From Oscillospiraceae bacterium (lineage in GTDB: Bacteria > Bacillota > Clostridia > Oscillospirales > Oscillospiraceae): a stretch of 64,000 nucleotides of DNA. A program made the position numbers and the translations under genes. The notes beneath the pieces were generated by a model. That model was given only the letters and a program-made list of their open reading frames with translations, was not told the DNA's origin and ran no database searches. Positions 15,983 to 24,833 of this stretch are shown here, piece after piece (within the stretch, counting starts at the first letter, position 1; every line of letters begins with the position of its first letter). The stretch covers positions 1 through 64,000 of the forward strand of contig JAFTMI010000026.1 in assembly GCA_017452505.1 (NCBI GenBank), given 5' to 3'.

Positions 15983-17070
15983 TGAGAAGTTTGATTGATA
16001 TTGTGGATTTTTCCGTTGAGGAGATCCAGGAACTGTTGGAAACTGCTTGTGACATCAGCGAAAACCCTGCCAAATACGCAGAACGCTGCCACGGCAAGAA
16101 ATTGGCAACCCTGTTCTTTGAGCCTTCTACCCGTACCCGGCTGAGCTTTGAGGCCGCTATGTATGAGCTGGGTGGCAATGTGCTGGGATTCAGCGAGGCC
16201 AGTTCTTCTTCTGCAAGCAAGGGCGAGAGTATGGCGGATACCGCCAAAATGCTCTCCTGCTATGCAGATATTATGGCTATTCGTCACCCCAAGGAGGGCG
16301 CTCCTTATGTGGCGGCAAAGAATGCCTCTATTCCTGTTATCAATGCCGGTGACGGTGGCCATTGCCATCCCACCCAGACTCTGGCAGACCTGCTGACCAT
16401 CTACCGGGAAAACGGTAGATTGGATAACTTAGTCATTGGTTGCTGCGGCGACTTAAAGTACGGCAGAACCGTCCATTCTCTGCTGTCTGCTTTCAGCCGC
16501 TATAAGAATATCAAGGTGATCCTGATTTCTCCGGAAGAACTCCGTCTTCCCAAATATGTGAAGTACGAAGTGTTGGAGAAATACGGCATGGAATATGTGG
16601 AAACTACCTCTTTGGAGGAGGCTATGCCGGAGCTTGATGTGCTGTACATGACCCGTATCCAGCGGGAGCGCTTTGACAGCATTGACGAATATGAGCGGCT
16701 AAAGGACAGCTATATCCTCACCCCCGAGAAGATGGCTGCCGGCAAGCCCACTATGCGTGTCCTCCATCCGCTGCCCCGTGTGAATGAGATCAGCGTGAAG
16801 GTGGATGCCGACCCCCGGGCTGCGTACTTCCGCCAGGCGCTAAACGCCAAATATATGCGTATGGCGCTGATCCTCAAGCTGCTGAAAGAGGCGCAGGAGG
16901 GTAAGCAGATGGAAGAAATCAAGACCTGCGAGGATGACCGCCTGGTCTGCACCAATCCCCGTTGCATTTCCTCCATCGAGCAGGAATTGCCTCATAAATT
17001 CAAGCTGGTGGACGAGGCCCGCGGCATCTATCGCTGCATCTACTGCGAAGCGAAAAAAACACTGGAATAA
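15982..17070 (+). CDS. pyrB: Aspartate carbamoyltransferase with fused PyrI-type zinc domain
   Basis: A 362-residue protein. Residues 1 to about 308 are the catalytic chain: [13 protein letters not shown] binds carbamoyl phosphate, [12 protein letters not shown] and [14 protein letters not shown] follow, then MTRIQRERF and HPLPRVNEI. The last ~45 residues match the zinc domain of the regulatory chain: C323-x4-C328-x23-C352-x2-C355, the same spacing as C109/C114/C138/C141 in E. coli PyrI. The nucleotide-binding domain of PyrI is absent, with only a short linker in between. CTP/ATP allostery is therefore not expected from this chain alone. Last gene of the operon. Confidence 0.93.
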   Translation: MRSLIDIVDFSVEEIQELLETACDISENPAKYAERCHGKKLATLFFEPSTRTRLSFEAAMYELGGNVLGFSEASSSSASKGESMADTAKMLSCYADIMAIRHPKEGAPYVAAKNASIPVINAGDGGHCHPTQTLADLLTIYRENGRLDNLVIGCCGDLKYGRTVHSLLSAFSRYKNIKVILISPEELRLPKYVKYEVLEKYGMEYVETTSLEEAMPELDVLYMTRIQRERFDSIDEYERLKDSYILTPEKMAAGKPTMRVLHPLPRVNEISVKVDADPRAAYFRQALNAKYMRMALILKLLKEAQEGKQMEEIKTCEDDRLVCTNPRCISSIEQELPHKFKLVDEARGIYRCIYCEAKKTLE

Positions 17071-17083
17071 TTTTGCAAAAAAC

Positions 17084-17117
17084 ACGGTATTTATCCCGGG
17101 AAAATACGAGGTTTTTT
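17084..17117 (+). terminator. Weak candidate terminator after pyrB
   Basis: AAAAAAC and GTATTT on the left can pair with AAATAC and GTTTTTT on the right with a 3-base internal mismatch, ending in a T run. It is AT-rich and not compelling. Confidence 0.35.
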
Positions 17118-17118
17118 C

Positions 17119-17147
17119 TTGACACGAAATGCCTGCCGTGATAAAAT
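17119..17147 (+). promoter_or_regulatory. Promoter of the pur operon
   Basis: TTGACA (17119-17124) and TAAAAT (17142-17147), 17 bases apart, just upstream of the riboswitch. Confidence 0.85.
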
Positions 17148-17162
17148 TAACGGGTAATATGT

Positions 17163-17269
17163 CATTCTTTGCGACTGACGGAAAACGTGGAGCACCACGG
17201 AGGAACAAAGAATGTAATTAAGCCGACCGTCTGGGCGCATTTGACTCATATTGTGGGTTAAGTGCGCCC
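17163..17269 (+). ncRNA. ZTP (pfl) riboswitch
   Basis: P1 is CATTCTTTG (17163-17171) with CAAAGAATG (17206-17214). GCGACTGACG follows the first arm. P2 is CGTGG-AGCA-CCACG (17186-17199). The conserved 3' element GCCGACCGTCTGGGC is at 17222-17236. These are the hallmark blocks of the pfl RNA, which binds ZMP/ZTP, an intermediate of purine synthesis that builds up when folate is short. The GGGCGCA of the 3' element (17233-17239) can also pair with TGCGCCC (17263-17269) to form a terminator-like hairpin followed by TATTT. The position before purE is typical. Confidence 0.88.
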
Positions 17270-17293
17270 TATTTGCGTGGTTAGGAGGTAATT

Positions 17294-17782
17294 ATGAAAA
17301 AAGTAGGTATTATTATGGGCAGCGACAGCGATCTGCCTATCGTGCAGAAGGCTGTGGATATGCTGAAAAGCTTGGAAATTCCCTATGAGGTCCACATCTA
17401 TTCTGCCCACAGAACTCCCATTGAGGCCCGGGATTTTGCAGTCAATGCAAGAGCCAACGGTTTTGGTGCCCTTATTTGCGCCGCCGGCATGGCAGCCCAC
17501 CTGGCCGGCGCGATTGCCGCCAACACCACTTTGCCCGTTGTCGGCATCCCTTGTAAAGGCGGCATGATGGACGGTCTGGATGCGCTGCTTTCCACCGTGC
17601 AGATGCCCACCGGTATCCCCGTTGCTACCGTAGCCATCAACGGCGCAGCCAACGCGGCTCTGCTGTGCGCCCAGATCATCGCTGTTGAGGATCAGGAGCT
17701 GGCTAAAAAGTTGGATGCCAAGCGTGTTTCCGATGCGGCTAAGGTTCTGCAGAAGGATGCAGACATTGCTACCAATTTGTAA
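17294..17782 (+). CDS. purE: N5-carboxyaminoimidazole ribonucleotide mutase
   Basis: A 162-residue class I PurE with [11 protein letters not shown] at the N-terminus (phosphate loop), the catalytic SAHRTP around residue 44, and [15 protein letters not shown]. Class I PurE normally works on N5-CAIR made by PurK, and no purK is present in this operon. It starts 25 bases after the riboswitch hairpin with TTAGGAGGTAATT as binding site. Confidence 0.96.
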   Translation: MKKVGIIMGSDSDLPIVQKAVDMLKSLEIPYEVHIYSAHRTPIEARDFAVNARANGFGALICAAGMAAHLAGAIAANTTLPVVGIPCKGGMMDGLDALLSTVQMPTGIPVATVAINGAANAALLCAQIIAVEDQELAKKLDAKRVSDAAKVLQKDADIATNL

Positions 17783-17819
17783 GTTAACAAAATCACCAAA
17801 TAAAAGGAGATCGAAAATT

Positions 17820-18506
17820 ATGGAAAAGAAGCTCATTTACACCGGCAAAACCAAGAATGTTTATGCCCTGCCCAACGGCAACTGCCTGCTGAAGTTCAAG
17901 GACGACTGCACTGGCAAGGACGGCGTGTTTGATCCCGGCGAGAACTCCGTCGGCCTGACCATTGAGGGCGTGGGCGATGTGAACCTGCGTATGTCCATCT
18001 ACTACTTTGAGAAGATCAATGCCGCAGGCATTAAGACCCACTATGTAAATGCCAATCTGGAAGATACCACTATGGAGGTTCTGCCTGCTAAGGTGTTTGG
18101 CAAGGGCCTGGAAGTTATCTGCCGCAGAAAGGCTGTGGGCTCCTTCTTCCGCCGCTACAATGAGTACTGCACTGAGGGCCAGGATCTGCCTTACTATGTT
18201 GAGACCACCTTTAAGAACGATGCTTTGGGCGATCCCCTGGTAACCAAGGATGGCCTGGTCGATCTGGGTGTTATGACTTCTGAGCAGTACGATTCTCTGA
18301 AGGAACAGACCCAGGCTATCACCAAGATCGTTGCTGATGACCTGGCCGAAAAGGGCCTGGATCTGTATGACATCAAGTTTGAGTTCGGTTACGCGCCCGA
18401 CGGCAAGGTTATGCTGATCGACGAAGTGGCTTCCGGCAATATGCGCGTATACAAGGACGGCGAGTATATCGATCCTATGACACTGAATAAGCTGTTCTTT
18501 GCTTAA
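17820..18506 (+). CDS. purC: SAICAR synthetase
   Basis: A 228-residue ATP-grasp-like enzyme that couples CAIR and aspartate. Motifs: [19 protein letters not shown], the substrate-binding [12 protein letters not shown], and [18 protein letters not shown]. The start at 17820 has AAAAGGAGATCGAAA upstream; the frame extends into purE but this has no binding site. The next step needs purB, which is not in the window. Confidence 0.96.
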   Translation: MEKKLIYTGKTKNVYALPNGNCLLKFKDDCTGKDGVFDPGENSVGLTIEGVGDVNLRMSIYYFEKINAAGIKTHYVNANLEDTTMEVLPAKVFGKGLEVICRRKAVGSFFRRYNEYCTEGQDLPYYVETTFKNDALGDPLVTKDGLVDLGVMTSEQYDSLKEQTQAITKIVADDLAEKGLDLYDIKFEFGYAPDGKVMLIDEVASGNMRVYKDGEYIDPMTLNKLFFA

Positions 18507-18536
18507 TTTTCTATTTTCTGTTCAAAGGAGCATCCT

Positions 18537-19961
18537 ATGGGAGGATTTTTTGGAGTTGCATCCAAGTGCGATTGTATGATGGATGTGTTTTTCGGCGTGG
18601 ACTACCATTCGCATTTGGGAACCCGCCGTGGCGGTATGGCGGCCTGGGATCCGGAGATCGGATTGCAGCGTAAGATTCACAGCATTGAGAATTCCCCCTT
18701 CCGCACAAAGTTCGAGAATATTTTTGATGAAATGCAGGGTACTTCTGTCATCGGCTGTATCAGCGATTCTGACCCCCAGCCTATGCTGATCCGCTCCCAC
18801 CTGGGAACCTATGCCATCACCACGGTGGGTATTGTGAACAATTCTGCTGAGCTGATTGAGCAAATCATGGCAGACCACGGCGGTTATTTTGATGCAATGA
18901 CCGGCGGCAGAGTGAACTCTACGGAGCTGGTGGCAGCGCTCATCAATCGGAAAAAAGATTTTGTGGAGGGCATTCAGTATGCCCAGTCCGTCATTGACGG
19001 CACCGCAAACATTTTGATCCTGACCGACAAGGGCAGCTTGATCGCCGCCCGTGACCGCCTGGGCAGAATCCCCGTGCAGATTGGTAAAGACGATTGCGGC
19101 TATTGCGCATCCTTTGAGGAGTTTGCTTTTACCAAGCTGGGCTATGAAAAGGTCTGTGAGTTAGGCCCCGGTGAGATCGTGGAACTGACTTCCGATGGAA
19201 TGACCCAGCTGGCAGCTCCCGGAGATAAGATGCGGATATGTGCCTTCCTGTGGAGCTACTACGGTTATCCCACCTCCACCTATGAGGGAATCAATGTGGA
19301 GGCAATGCGCTACCGCAACGGCGCTGCAGTTGCTGAACGTGATATGGAAAAAGGCCGCAGTATGGAGATCGACTATGTAGGCGGTATGCCCGACTCCGGT
19401 ACGCCCCACGCCATCGGTTACGCAAACCGTACCGGCAAGGCCTTCGCCAGAGCGTTTATTAAATACACCCCCACCTGGTCCCGGTCCTTTACGCCTGCCA
19501 AGCAGTCCGACCGGAAAAAGGTTGCCAAGATGAAGCAGATCCCTGTGCACGATTTGATCAAGGGCAAGAATTTGCTGTTTGTGGATGACTCCATTGTTCG
19601 CGGCACCCAGTTGCAGGAAACTGTTGAGTTTTTGTATGAAAACGGCGCCAAGTCCGTGCATATGCGTTCTGCCTGCCCTCCCGTTATGTATGGCTGTAAG
19701 TATCTGAATTTCTCCCGTTCCACCAGTGATATGGATCTGATCTCCCGGCGGGTGATCGTGGAACTGGAAGGGGAGGAGGGCCTGAAGCATATCGACGAAT
19801 ATGCCGATGGCAATACCGAACGGGGCAAGGCAATGCGTAAGGCCATTTGCGAAAAGTTCAAGTTTGACTCTTTGGGCTTCCAGACAGTTGACGGTGTGGT
19901 AAAGGCCATTGGCCTGGATCCCTGCAAGCTTTGTACCTACTGCTGGAACGGTAAAGAATAA
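18537..19961 (+). CDS. purF: PurF-like amidophosphoribosyltransferase with degenerate glutaminase domain
   Basis: A 474-residue protein of PurF length and order, in the PurF position of the operon. The phosphoribosyltransferase half is intact, with LLFVDDSIVRGTQL (PRPP loop, residues 347-360), and the likely Fe-S ligands Cys235 (RICAFLW), Cys387 (YGCKYL) and CKLCTYC (463-469) are kept. The glutaminase half is not: the chain starts MGGFFGV, so the N-terminal nucleophile Cys of the MCGIFG motif is Gly. GCISDSDPQPM replaces the GHxRYST motif, and GIVNNSAEL replaces HNGNLTN. AAAGGAG sits 7 bases before this ATG, so no upstream Cys start exists. It may use free ammonia or another ammonia source, or may have a new role. 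Confidence 0.85.
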   Translation: MGGFFGVASKCDCMMDVFFGVDYHSHLGTRRGGMAAWDPEIGLQRKIHSIENSPFRTKFENIFDEMQGTSVIGCISDSDPQPMLIRSHLGTYAITTVGIVNNSAELIEQIMADHGGYFDAMTGGRVNSTELVAALINRKKDFVEGIQYAQSVIDGTANILILTDKGSLIAARDRLGRIPVQIGKDDCGYCASFEEFAFTKLGYEKVCELGPGEIVELTSDGMTQLAAPGDKMRICAFLWSYYGYPTSTYEGINVEAMRYRNGAAVAERDMEKGRSMEIDYVGGMPDSGTPHAIGYANRTGKAFARAFIKYTPTWSRSFTPAKQSDRKKVAKMKQIPVHDLIKGKNLLFVDDSIVRGTQLQETVEFLYENGAKSVHMRSACPPVMYGCKYLNFSRSTSDMDLISRRVIVELEGEEGLKHIDEYADGNTERGKAMRKAICEKFKFDSLGFQTVDGVVKAIGLDPCKLCTYCWNGKE

Positions 19962-19976
19962 AGAAGGAGAAAAACT

Positions 19977-21023
19977 ATGGAAAAGAGTTATTCTGCCAGC
20001 TATGCGGCAGCCGGTGTGGATATTACCGCCGGCTACAAGGCTGTGGAGCTGATGAAGAAGCATATTAAGCGCACCAAGAACGAAGGCTGCCTGGATGATG
20101 TGGGTGGTTTTGGCGGTTGCTTTGGTCTGCCTGTTGCCGGTATGGAGGAGCCCGTCCTGGTCTCCGGTACTGACGGCTGTGGTACCAAAGTGAAGCTGGC
20201 TATGCTGATGGACAAGCACGATACCATCGGTATTGATGCGGTTGCTATGTGTGTCAATGATATTATCTGCTGCGGCGCAAAGCCCCTGTTCTTCCTGGAC
20301 TACATTGCCTGCGGCAAGAACTATCCCGAAAAGATCGCCACCATCGTGGGCGGTGTTGCTGAGGGCTGTGTCCAGTCCGGTGCTGCGCTGATTGGTGGTG
20401 AGACCGCTGAGCACCCCGGCTTGATGCCCAATGATGAATACGATCTGGCCGGTTTTGCTGTGGGCATCGTGGATAAGAAGAAGATCATCGACAACACCCG
20501 TATGGCGGAGGGTGATGTGGTCATCGCTTTGGCCTCTACCGGTATCCATTCCAATGGTTTCTCCCTGTGCCGTAAGGTGTTTGATATTGATAACAATCCT
20601 CCCGAGCTGTACACCGCCCGGGAAGAACTGGGTGGCAAGACAGTGGCAGAAGCCCTGCTGACTCCCACCAAGATCTATGTGAAGAGTGTTTTGGCTTTGC
20701 TGGAAAAAGTGGATGTGAAGGGTATTTCCCACATTACCGGCGGCGGTTTCTATGAGAACATTCCCCGTTCCATTCCCGACGGCCTGTGCGCAGAGATCGA
20801 TAAGGCTGCGGTTAAGATCCTGCCCATCTTCGACTTGATCGCAAAGACCGGCAATATCCCCGAGCGGGATATGTTCAACACCTACAATATGGGTGTGGGT
20901 ATGAGTATTGTCGTTCCTGCCGCTGAGGCAGAAACTGCATTGGAAGTCTTGAAGGCAAACGGCGAGGATGCCTATGTGATCGGTAAGATCATTAAGGGCG
21001 AGGAAAAGGTGATCCTTAAATGA
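19977..21023 (+). CDS. purM: Phosphoribosylformylglycinamidine cyclo-ligase (AIR synthetase)
   Basis: A 348-residue enzyme that closes the imidazole ring from FGAM. Visible motifs are SYAAAGVDI at the N-terminus, [43 protein letters not shown], and [12 protein letters not shown] in the C-terminal half. The layout is that of the PurM/PurL ATP-binding superfamily. It overlaps purN by four bases (ATGA), so the two are coupled. Confidence 0.97.
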   Translation: MEKSYSASYAAAGVDITAGYKAVELMKKHIKRTKNEGCLDDVGGFGGCFGLPVAGMEEPVLVSGTDGCGTKVKLAMLMDKHDTIGIDAVAMCVNDIICCGAKPLFFLDYIACGKNYPEKIATIVGGVAEGCVQSGAALIGGETAEHPGLMPNDEYDLAGFAVGIVDKKKIIDNTRMAEGDVVIALASTGIHSNGFSLCRKVFDIDNNPPELYTAREELGGKTVAEALLTPTKIYVKSVLALLEKVDVKGISHITGGGFYENIPRSIPDGLCAEIDKAAVKILPIFDLIAKTGNIPERDMFNTYNMGVGMSIVVPAAEAETALEVLKANGEDAYVIGKIIKGEEKVILK

Positions 21024-21610
21024 AAAGAATCGCAGTTTTGGTATCCGGTGGCGGAACCAATCTCCAGGCATTGATCGATGCCCAAAAGAGTGGTATTATC
21101 CGCTCCGGTGAAATCAGCCTGGTGATTGCCAATAATGCAGATGCCTATGCCTTGACCCGGGCGGCGAATGCCGGCATTGCCAGTGAAGTGGTGCTGAAAA
21201 AGCAGCTGGGCAGCCAGGCAGCCTTTGAGGAAAAAATCAAGGAACTGCTGACGGCATACGCCATCGATGTGATCGTGCTGGCGGGCTTTATGTCCATCTT
21301 GAGCGAATCCTTTACATCCTGCTATCCCAAACGGATTTTGAATGTGCATCCGTCCTTGATCCCTTCCTTCTGTGGAGAGGGGTTCTATGGCCTGCGTGTC
21401 CACCAGGCTGCTTTGGACTATGGCGTTAAGGTCACCGGCGCAACGGTTCATTTTGTCAATGAAATTCCCGATGGGGGAGAGATCATCCTCCAAAAGGCTG
21501 TGGAGATTCAACCCGGAGATACTCCGGAGATCCTGCAAAAACGGGTGATGGAGCAGGCGGAATGGAAGATCCTGCCTGCCGCTGTGGAGCAGGTTTGCAG
21601 CGCAATGTAA
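21020..21610 (+). CDS. purN: Phosphoribosylglycinamide formyltransferase
   Basis: A 196-residue formyl-THF-dependent enzyme making FGAR from GAR. It has [12 protein letters not shown] for the phosphate, LAGFMSIL, and the catalytic Asn-His in [13 protein letters not shown], with the Asp in [10 protein letters not shown]. The motif SFCGEGFYG replaces the more common SFPGxHA form, a modest variation. Length is normal. Confidence 0.95.
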   Translation: MKRIAVLVSGGGTNLQALIDAQKSGIIRSGEISLVIANNADAYALTRAANAGIASEVVLKKQLGSQAAFEEKIKELLTAYAIDVIVLAGFMSILSESFTSCYPKRILNVHPSLIPSFCGEGFYGLRVHQAALDYGVKVTGATVHFVNEIPDGGEIILQKAVEIQPGDTPEILQKRVMEQAEWKILPAAVEQVCSAM

Positions 21611-21627
21611 GAAAGGAAGAAAAGAAA

Positions 21628-22341
21628 ATGAATGTTTACGAAATTGGTTCTCTGAAGGAGAAGCTTTCTACCAATACCTATCCCGGCCGTGGCATCGTGC
21701 TGGGCGTTACCCCCGACGGTGAAAATGCTGTTGCCGCTTATTTCATTATGGGCCGCAGCGTGAACTCCCGTAACCGTGTGTTTGCTTTGGAGCCCGACGG
21801 TATCCGCACGGAAGCCCATGACCCCAGCTTGATGAAAGATCCCCACCTGATCATCTATCATCCTGTTCGGGAAGCCGGCTGTGGCTTGATCGTCACCAAT
21901 GGCGACCAAACCGACACCATTTGGGAGTACCTGGCAAAGGGCGAGAGCTGGGAAGCTGCCCTGCGTACCCGCTGCTTTGAAGATGACGGTCCCAACTGGA
22001 CGCCCCGTATCTCCGGCCTTTTGGCAGGTGACGGCAGCTACAAGATGTCTATTTTGAAGGCTGCTGACCCCGAGGGCAATGCCTGCGCCCGGTTCTTCTG
22101 GGAGTATCCCGCAACTGCAGGTCTGGGCCACTTCCTGCATACCTACGTGTGCGACGGCAACCCTGTGATCCCCACCTTCCAGGGTGAGCCCGAGCGTGTG
22201 GCTATGGACAACGATAAGGAAGCTTTTGCCGATATGCTGTGGGAGAACCTGAACCCCGATAATAAGATTTCTTTGTTCGTTCGCTATACCAATCTGAAAA
22301 CCGGCGAGAAAAAACAAAAGATTTTTAATAAGCATCAGTAA
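21628..22341 (+). CDS. IMP cyclohydrolase, PurO-like
   Basis: A 237-residue protein resembling the IMP_cyclohyd family first known as archaeal PurO. It shows NTYPGRGIVLG, AAYFIMGRSVNSRNRVF, and DPSLIYHP-like phosphate segments (DPHLIIYHPVR). It would close FAICAR to IMP, the last step of the pathway. It replaces the N-terminal domain of the usual bacterial bifunctional PurH, and the next gene supplies the other half. The start at 21628 follows GAAAGGAAG; the frame is open upstream into purN. Recognition is by pattern, so alignment is the check. Confidence 0.8.
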   Translation: MNVYEIGSLKEKLSTNTYPGRGIVLGVTPDGENAVAAYFIMGRSVNSRNRVFALEPDGIRTEAHDPSLMKDPHLIIYHPVREAGCGLIVTNGDQTDTIWEYLAKGESWEAALRTRCFEDDGPNWTPRISGLLAGDGSYKMSILKAADPEGNACARFFWEYPATAGLGHFLHTYVCDGNPVIPTFQGEPERVAMDNDKEAFADMLWENLNPDNKISLFVRYTNLKTGEKKQKIFNKHQ

Positions 22342-22353
22342 GGAGATAAGAAA

Positions 22354-23538
22354 ATGAAAGAATTTGAACTGAAATACGGTTGTAACCCCAATCAGAAGCC
22401 TGCTAAGATCTATATGCACGACGGTTCCGAGCTGCCTATCGAAATTCTCAATGGCCGCCCCGGCTTTATCAACTTCCTGGATGCTTTCAATTCCTGGCAG
22501 CTGGTGAAGGAGCTGAAGGAAGCTACCGGTATGTGCGCTGTTACCTCCTTTAAGCATGTTTCTCCTACCTCCGCCGCTGTCGGTAAGAAGCTGCCCATGG
22601 AGCTGAAGAAGGCTTGCTTCGTGGAAGATATCGAGGGCTTGGACGAGAATCCGCTGGCTTGCGCTTATGCTCGTGCCCGTGGCGCTGACCGTCTGTGCTC
22701 CTTCGGTGACTGGGTGGCTCTGTCAGATGTGTGTGATGCGCTGACTGCAAAGCTGATTGCCCGTGAGGTTTCCGACGGCGTGATCGCCCCCGGCTATACC
22801 GATGAGGCTTTGGAGATTCTGAAGACCAAGCGTAACGGCAGCTACAATGTGGTTGCTATTGACCCCAACTTTGTCCCTGCTGAGCAGGAGACCAAGCAGG
22901 TTTATGGCATCACCTTCCAGCAGGGCCGCAACAATTTCAAAATCGGCGAGCACCTGCTTGAGAATATGGTTACTGCTAATAAGGTTCTGCCCGAGGATGC
23001 TAAGACCGACCTGATCATCTCTCTGATTACCTTGAAGTACACCCAGTCTAACTCCGTCTGTTTTGCTTATGACGGACAGGCTATCGGTGTTGGCGCCGGT
23101 CAGCAGTCCCGTGTTCACTGCGTACGACTTGCCGGCGGCAAGGCTGACACATGGTTCCTGCGTCAGCATCCCAAGACCCTGGCACTGCCTTTCCGTGAGG
23201 ACCTGGGCCGTCCCGGCCGTGACAATGTAATCGACGGCTATATCAACGGCAACGAAGAGGATGTCTGCGCTGAGGGCATTTGGCAGAATTACTTCACCAC
23301 CCGTCCCGAGCCTCTGACCGAGGAAGAGAAGCGGGCATTCCTGGACTCCCGTACCGGCGTTGCCCTGGGCTCTGATGCATTCTTCCCGTTCCCTGACAGC
23401 ATCAAGCGGGCAAAGGCTTCCGGTGTTTCCTATGTTGCTGAGCCCGGCGGCTCTATCCGTGACGATTTGGTGATCGCTGAGTGTGATAAGAACGGTATGG
23501 CAATGGCCTTTACCGGTATGCGTTTGTTCCACCACTAA
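22354..23538 (+). CDS. AICAR transformylase, stand-alone
   Basis: A 394-residue protein equal to the C-terminal domain of PurH. Motifs: LKYGCNPNQKPA at the start, SFKHVSPTSAAVG (the conserved Lys-His catalytic segment), and a C-terminal GGSIRDDLVIAECDKNGMAM. It transfers a formyl group from 10-formyl-THF to AICAR. The MGS-like cyclohydrolase domain of PurH is missing. The partner is the PurO-like gene 12 bases upstream. Confidence 0.92.
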   Translation: MKEFELKYGCNPNQKPAKIYMHDGSELPIEILNGRPGFINFLDAFNSWQLVKELKEATGMCAVTSFKHVSPTSAAVGKKLPMELKKACFVEDIEGLDENPLACAYARARGADRLCSFGDWVALSDVCDALTAKLIAREVSDGVIAPGYTDEALEILKTKRNGSYNVVAIDPNFVPAEQETKQVYGITFQQGRNNFKIGEHLLENMVTANKVLPEDAKTDLIISLITLKYTQSNSVCFAYDGQAIGVGAGQQSRVHCVRLAGGKADTWFLRQHPKTLALPFREDLGRPGRDNVIDGYINGNEEDVCAEGIWQNYFTTRPEPLTEEEKRAFLDSRTGVALGSDAFFPFPDSIKRAKASGVSYVAEPGGSIRDDLVIAECDKNGMAMAFTGMRLFHH

Positions 23539-23562
23539 GAATTATTACAGGAGGTTCCCTTT

Positions 23563-24831
23563 ATGAGAATCCTGGTTGTAGGTGGTGGCGGCAGAGAACA
23601 CGCCATCATCAAGAAACTGAAAGAAAATCCCTCTGTTACGGAGATTTTTGCCCTGCCCGGCAATGGTGGCATCGCCAAGGATGCTACCTGCGTGGACATC
23701 GGCGCTAAGGATATCGATAAGATCACTGAGTTTGCCGCAGCCAACGCAGTTGACTATGCTGTGGTTGCGCCCGATGACCCGCTGGTGTTGGGCTGTGTGG
23801 ATGCCCTGGAGGCAAAGGGCATTCCGTGCTTTGGCCCCCGTGCCAATGCAGCAATCATTGAGGGCAGTAAGGTCTTCTCCAAAAATCTGATGAAGAAGTA
23901 CGGCATTCCTACCGCCGCTTACGAAGTATTTACAGATATGGATGCAGCCCTTACATATTTGGAAACTGCCCCCATTCCCACCGTCATCAAGGCTGACGGC
24001 CTTGCGCTTGGCAAAGGTGTTATCATTGCCATGACCCGGGAAGAGGCCAAGGATGCCGTTCGTTCTATGATGGCCGATAAGGTCTTCGGCAAGAGCGGTG
24101 ACCAAATCGTCATCGAAGAGTTCCTCACCGGCCCGGAGGTTTCCGTTTTGTCCTTTACCGACGGCAAGACCGTGGTGCCTATGATTTCTTCTATGGATCA
24201 CAAGCGGGCAGGGGATAATGATACAGGCCTTAACACCGGCGGTATGGGTACGGTTGCTCCCAACCCCTATTACACCGATGAAATTGCTTCCGGGTGTATG
24301 GAAAAGATTTTCCTGCCCACTATCGCAGCCATGAATGCCGAGGGCCGCACTTTTAAGGGTTGCCTGTATTTTGGCTTGATGCTTACCCCCAACGGCCCCA
24401 AGGTTATCGAGTATAACTGCCGCTTTGGCGATCCCGAGACCCAGGTGGTCCTGCCGCTGCTGGAAAGCGACCTTCTCACTGTTATGCAGGCAACAACCAA
24501 CGGCACTTTGGCAGAAACGGAAGTGAAGTTTGCAGATAAGAACGCTTGCTGCGTGATTATGGCTTCCAAAGGCTATCCCACTGCCTACGAAAAGGGTTTT
24601 GAAATGACCATTCCCGAAGCAGTTTGGAATAATGTCTATGTGGCCGGCGCTTCTTTGAAAGAGGGTAAGCTGTTGACGGGTGGCGGCCGTGTCCTGGGCG
24701 CTACCGCAATTGCAGATTCTTTGGAAAAGGCTATCGAAGGTGCTTATGAAATGGTCAAGACCATTCACTTTGACAATGCCTATTACCGAAACGATATTGG
24801 CGCTAAGGCGCTGAAAGCCGGGAGGAATTAA
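23563..24831 (+). CDS. purD: Phosphoribosylamine-glycine ligase
   Basis: A 422-residue ATP-grasp enzyme making GAR. Visible: VVGGGGREHAI at the N-terminus, VVAPDDPLVLG, KADGLALGKGV for ATP, and GGMGTVAPNPYY. The C-terminal metal site is in YNCRFGDPETQ. It follows the AICAR transformylase after 24 bases, with CAGGAGGTTCCC as ribosome binding site. Confidence 0.97.
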   Translation: MRILVVGGGGREHAIIKKLKENPSVTEIFALPGNGGIAKDATCVDIGAKDIDKITEFAAANAVDYAVVAPDDPLVLGCVDALEAKGIPCFGPRANAAIIEGSKVFSKNLMKKYGIPTAAYEVFTDMDAALTYLETAPIPTVIKADGLALGKGVIIAMTREEAKDAVRSMMADKVFGKSGDQIVIEEFLTGPEVSVLSFTDGKTVVPMISSMDHKRAGDNDTGLNTGGMGTVAPNPYYTDEIASGCMEKIFLPTIAAMNAEGRTFKGCLYFGLMLTPNGPKVIEYNCRFGDPETQVVLPLLESDLLTVMQATTNGTLAETEVKFADKNACCVIMASKGYPTAYEKGFEMTIPEAVWNNVYVAGASLKEGKLLTGGGRVLGATAIADSLEKAIEGAYEMVKTIHFDNAYYRNDIGAKALKAGRN

Positions 24832-24833
24832 GA

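Noticed and set aside
17163..17269. THF or purine riboswitch in place of ZTP
   Set aside because: The GCGACTGACG block and the GCCGACCGTCTGGGC end match the pfl RNA; purine riboswitch three-way junction and loop motifs are absent.
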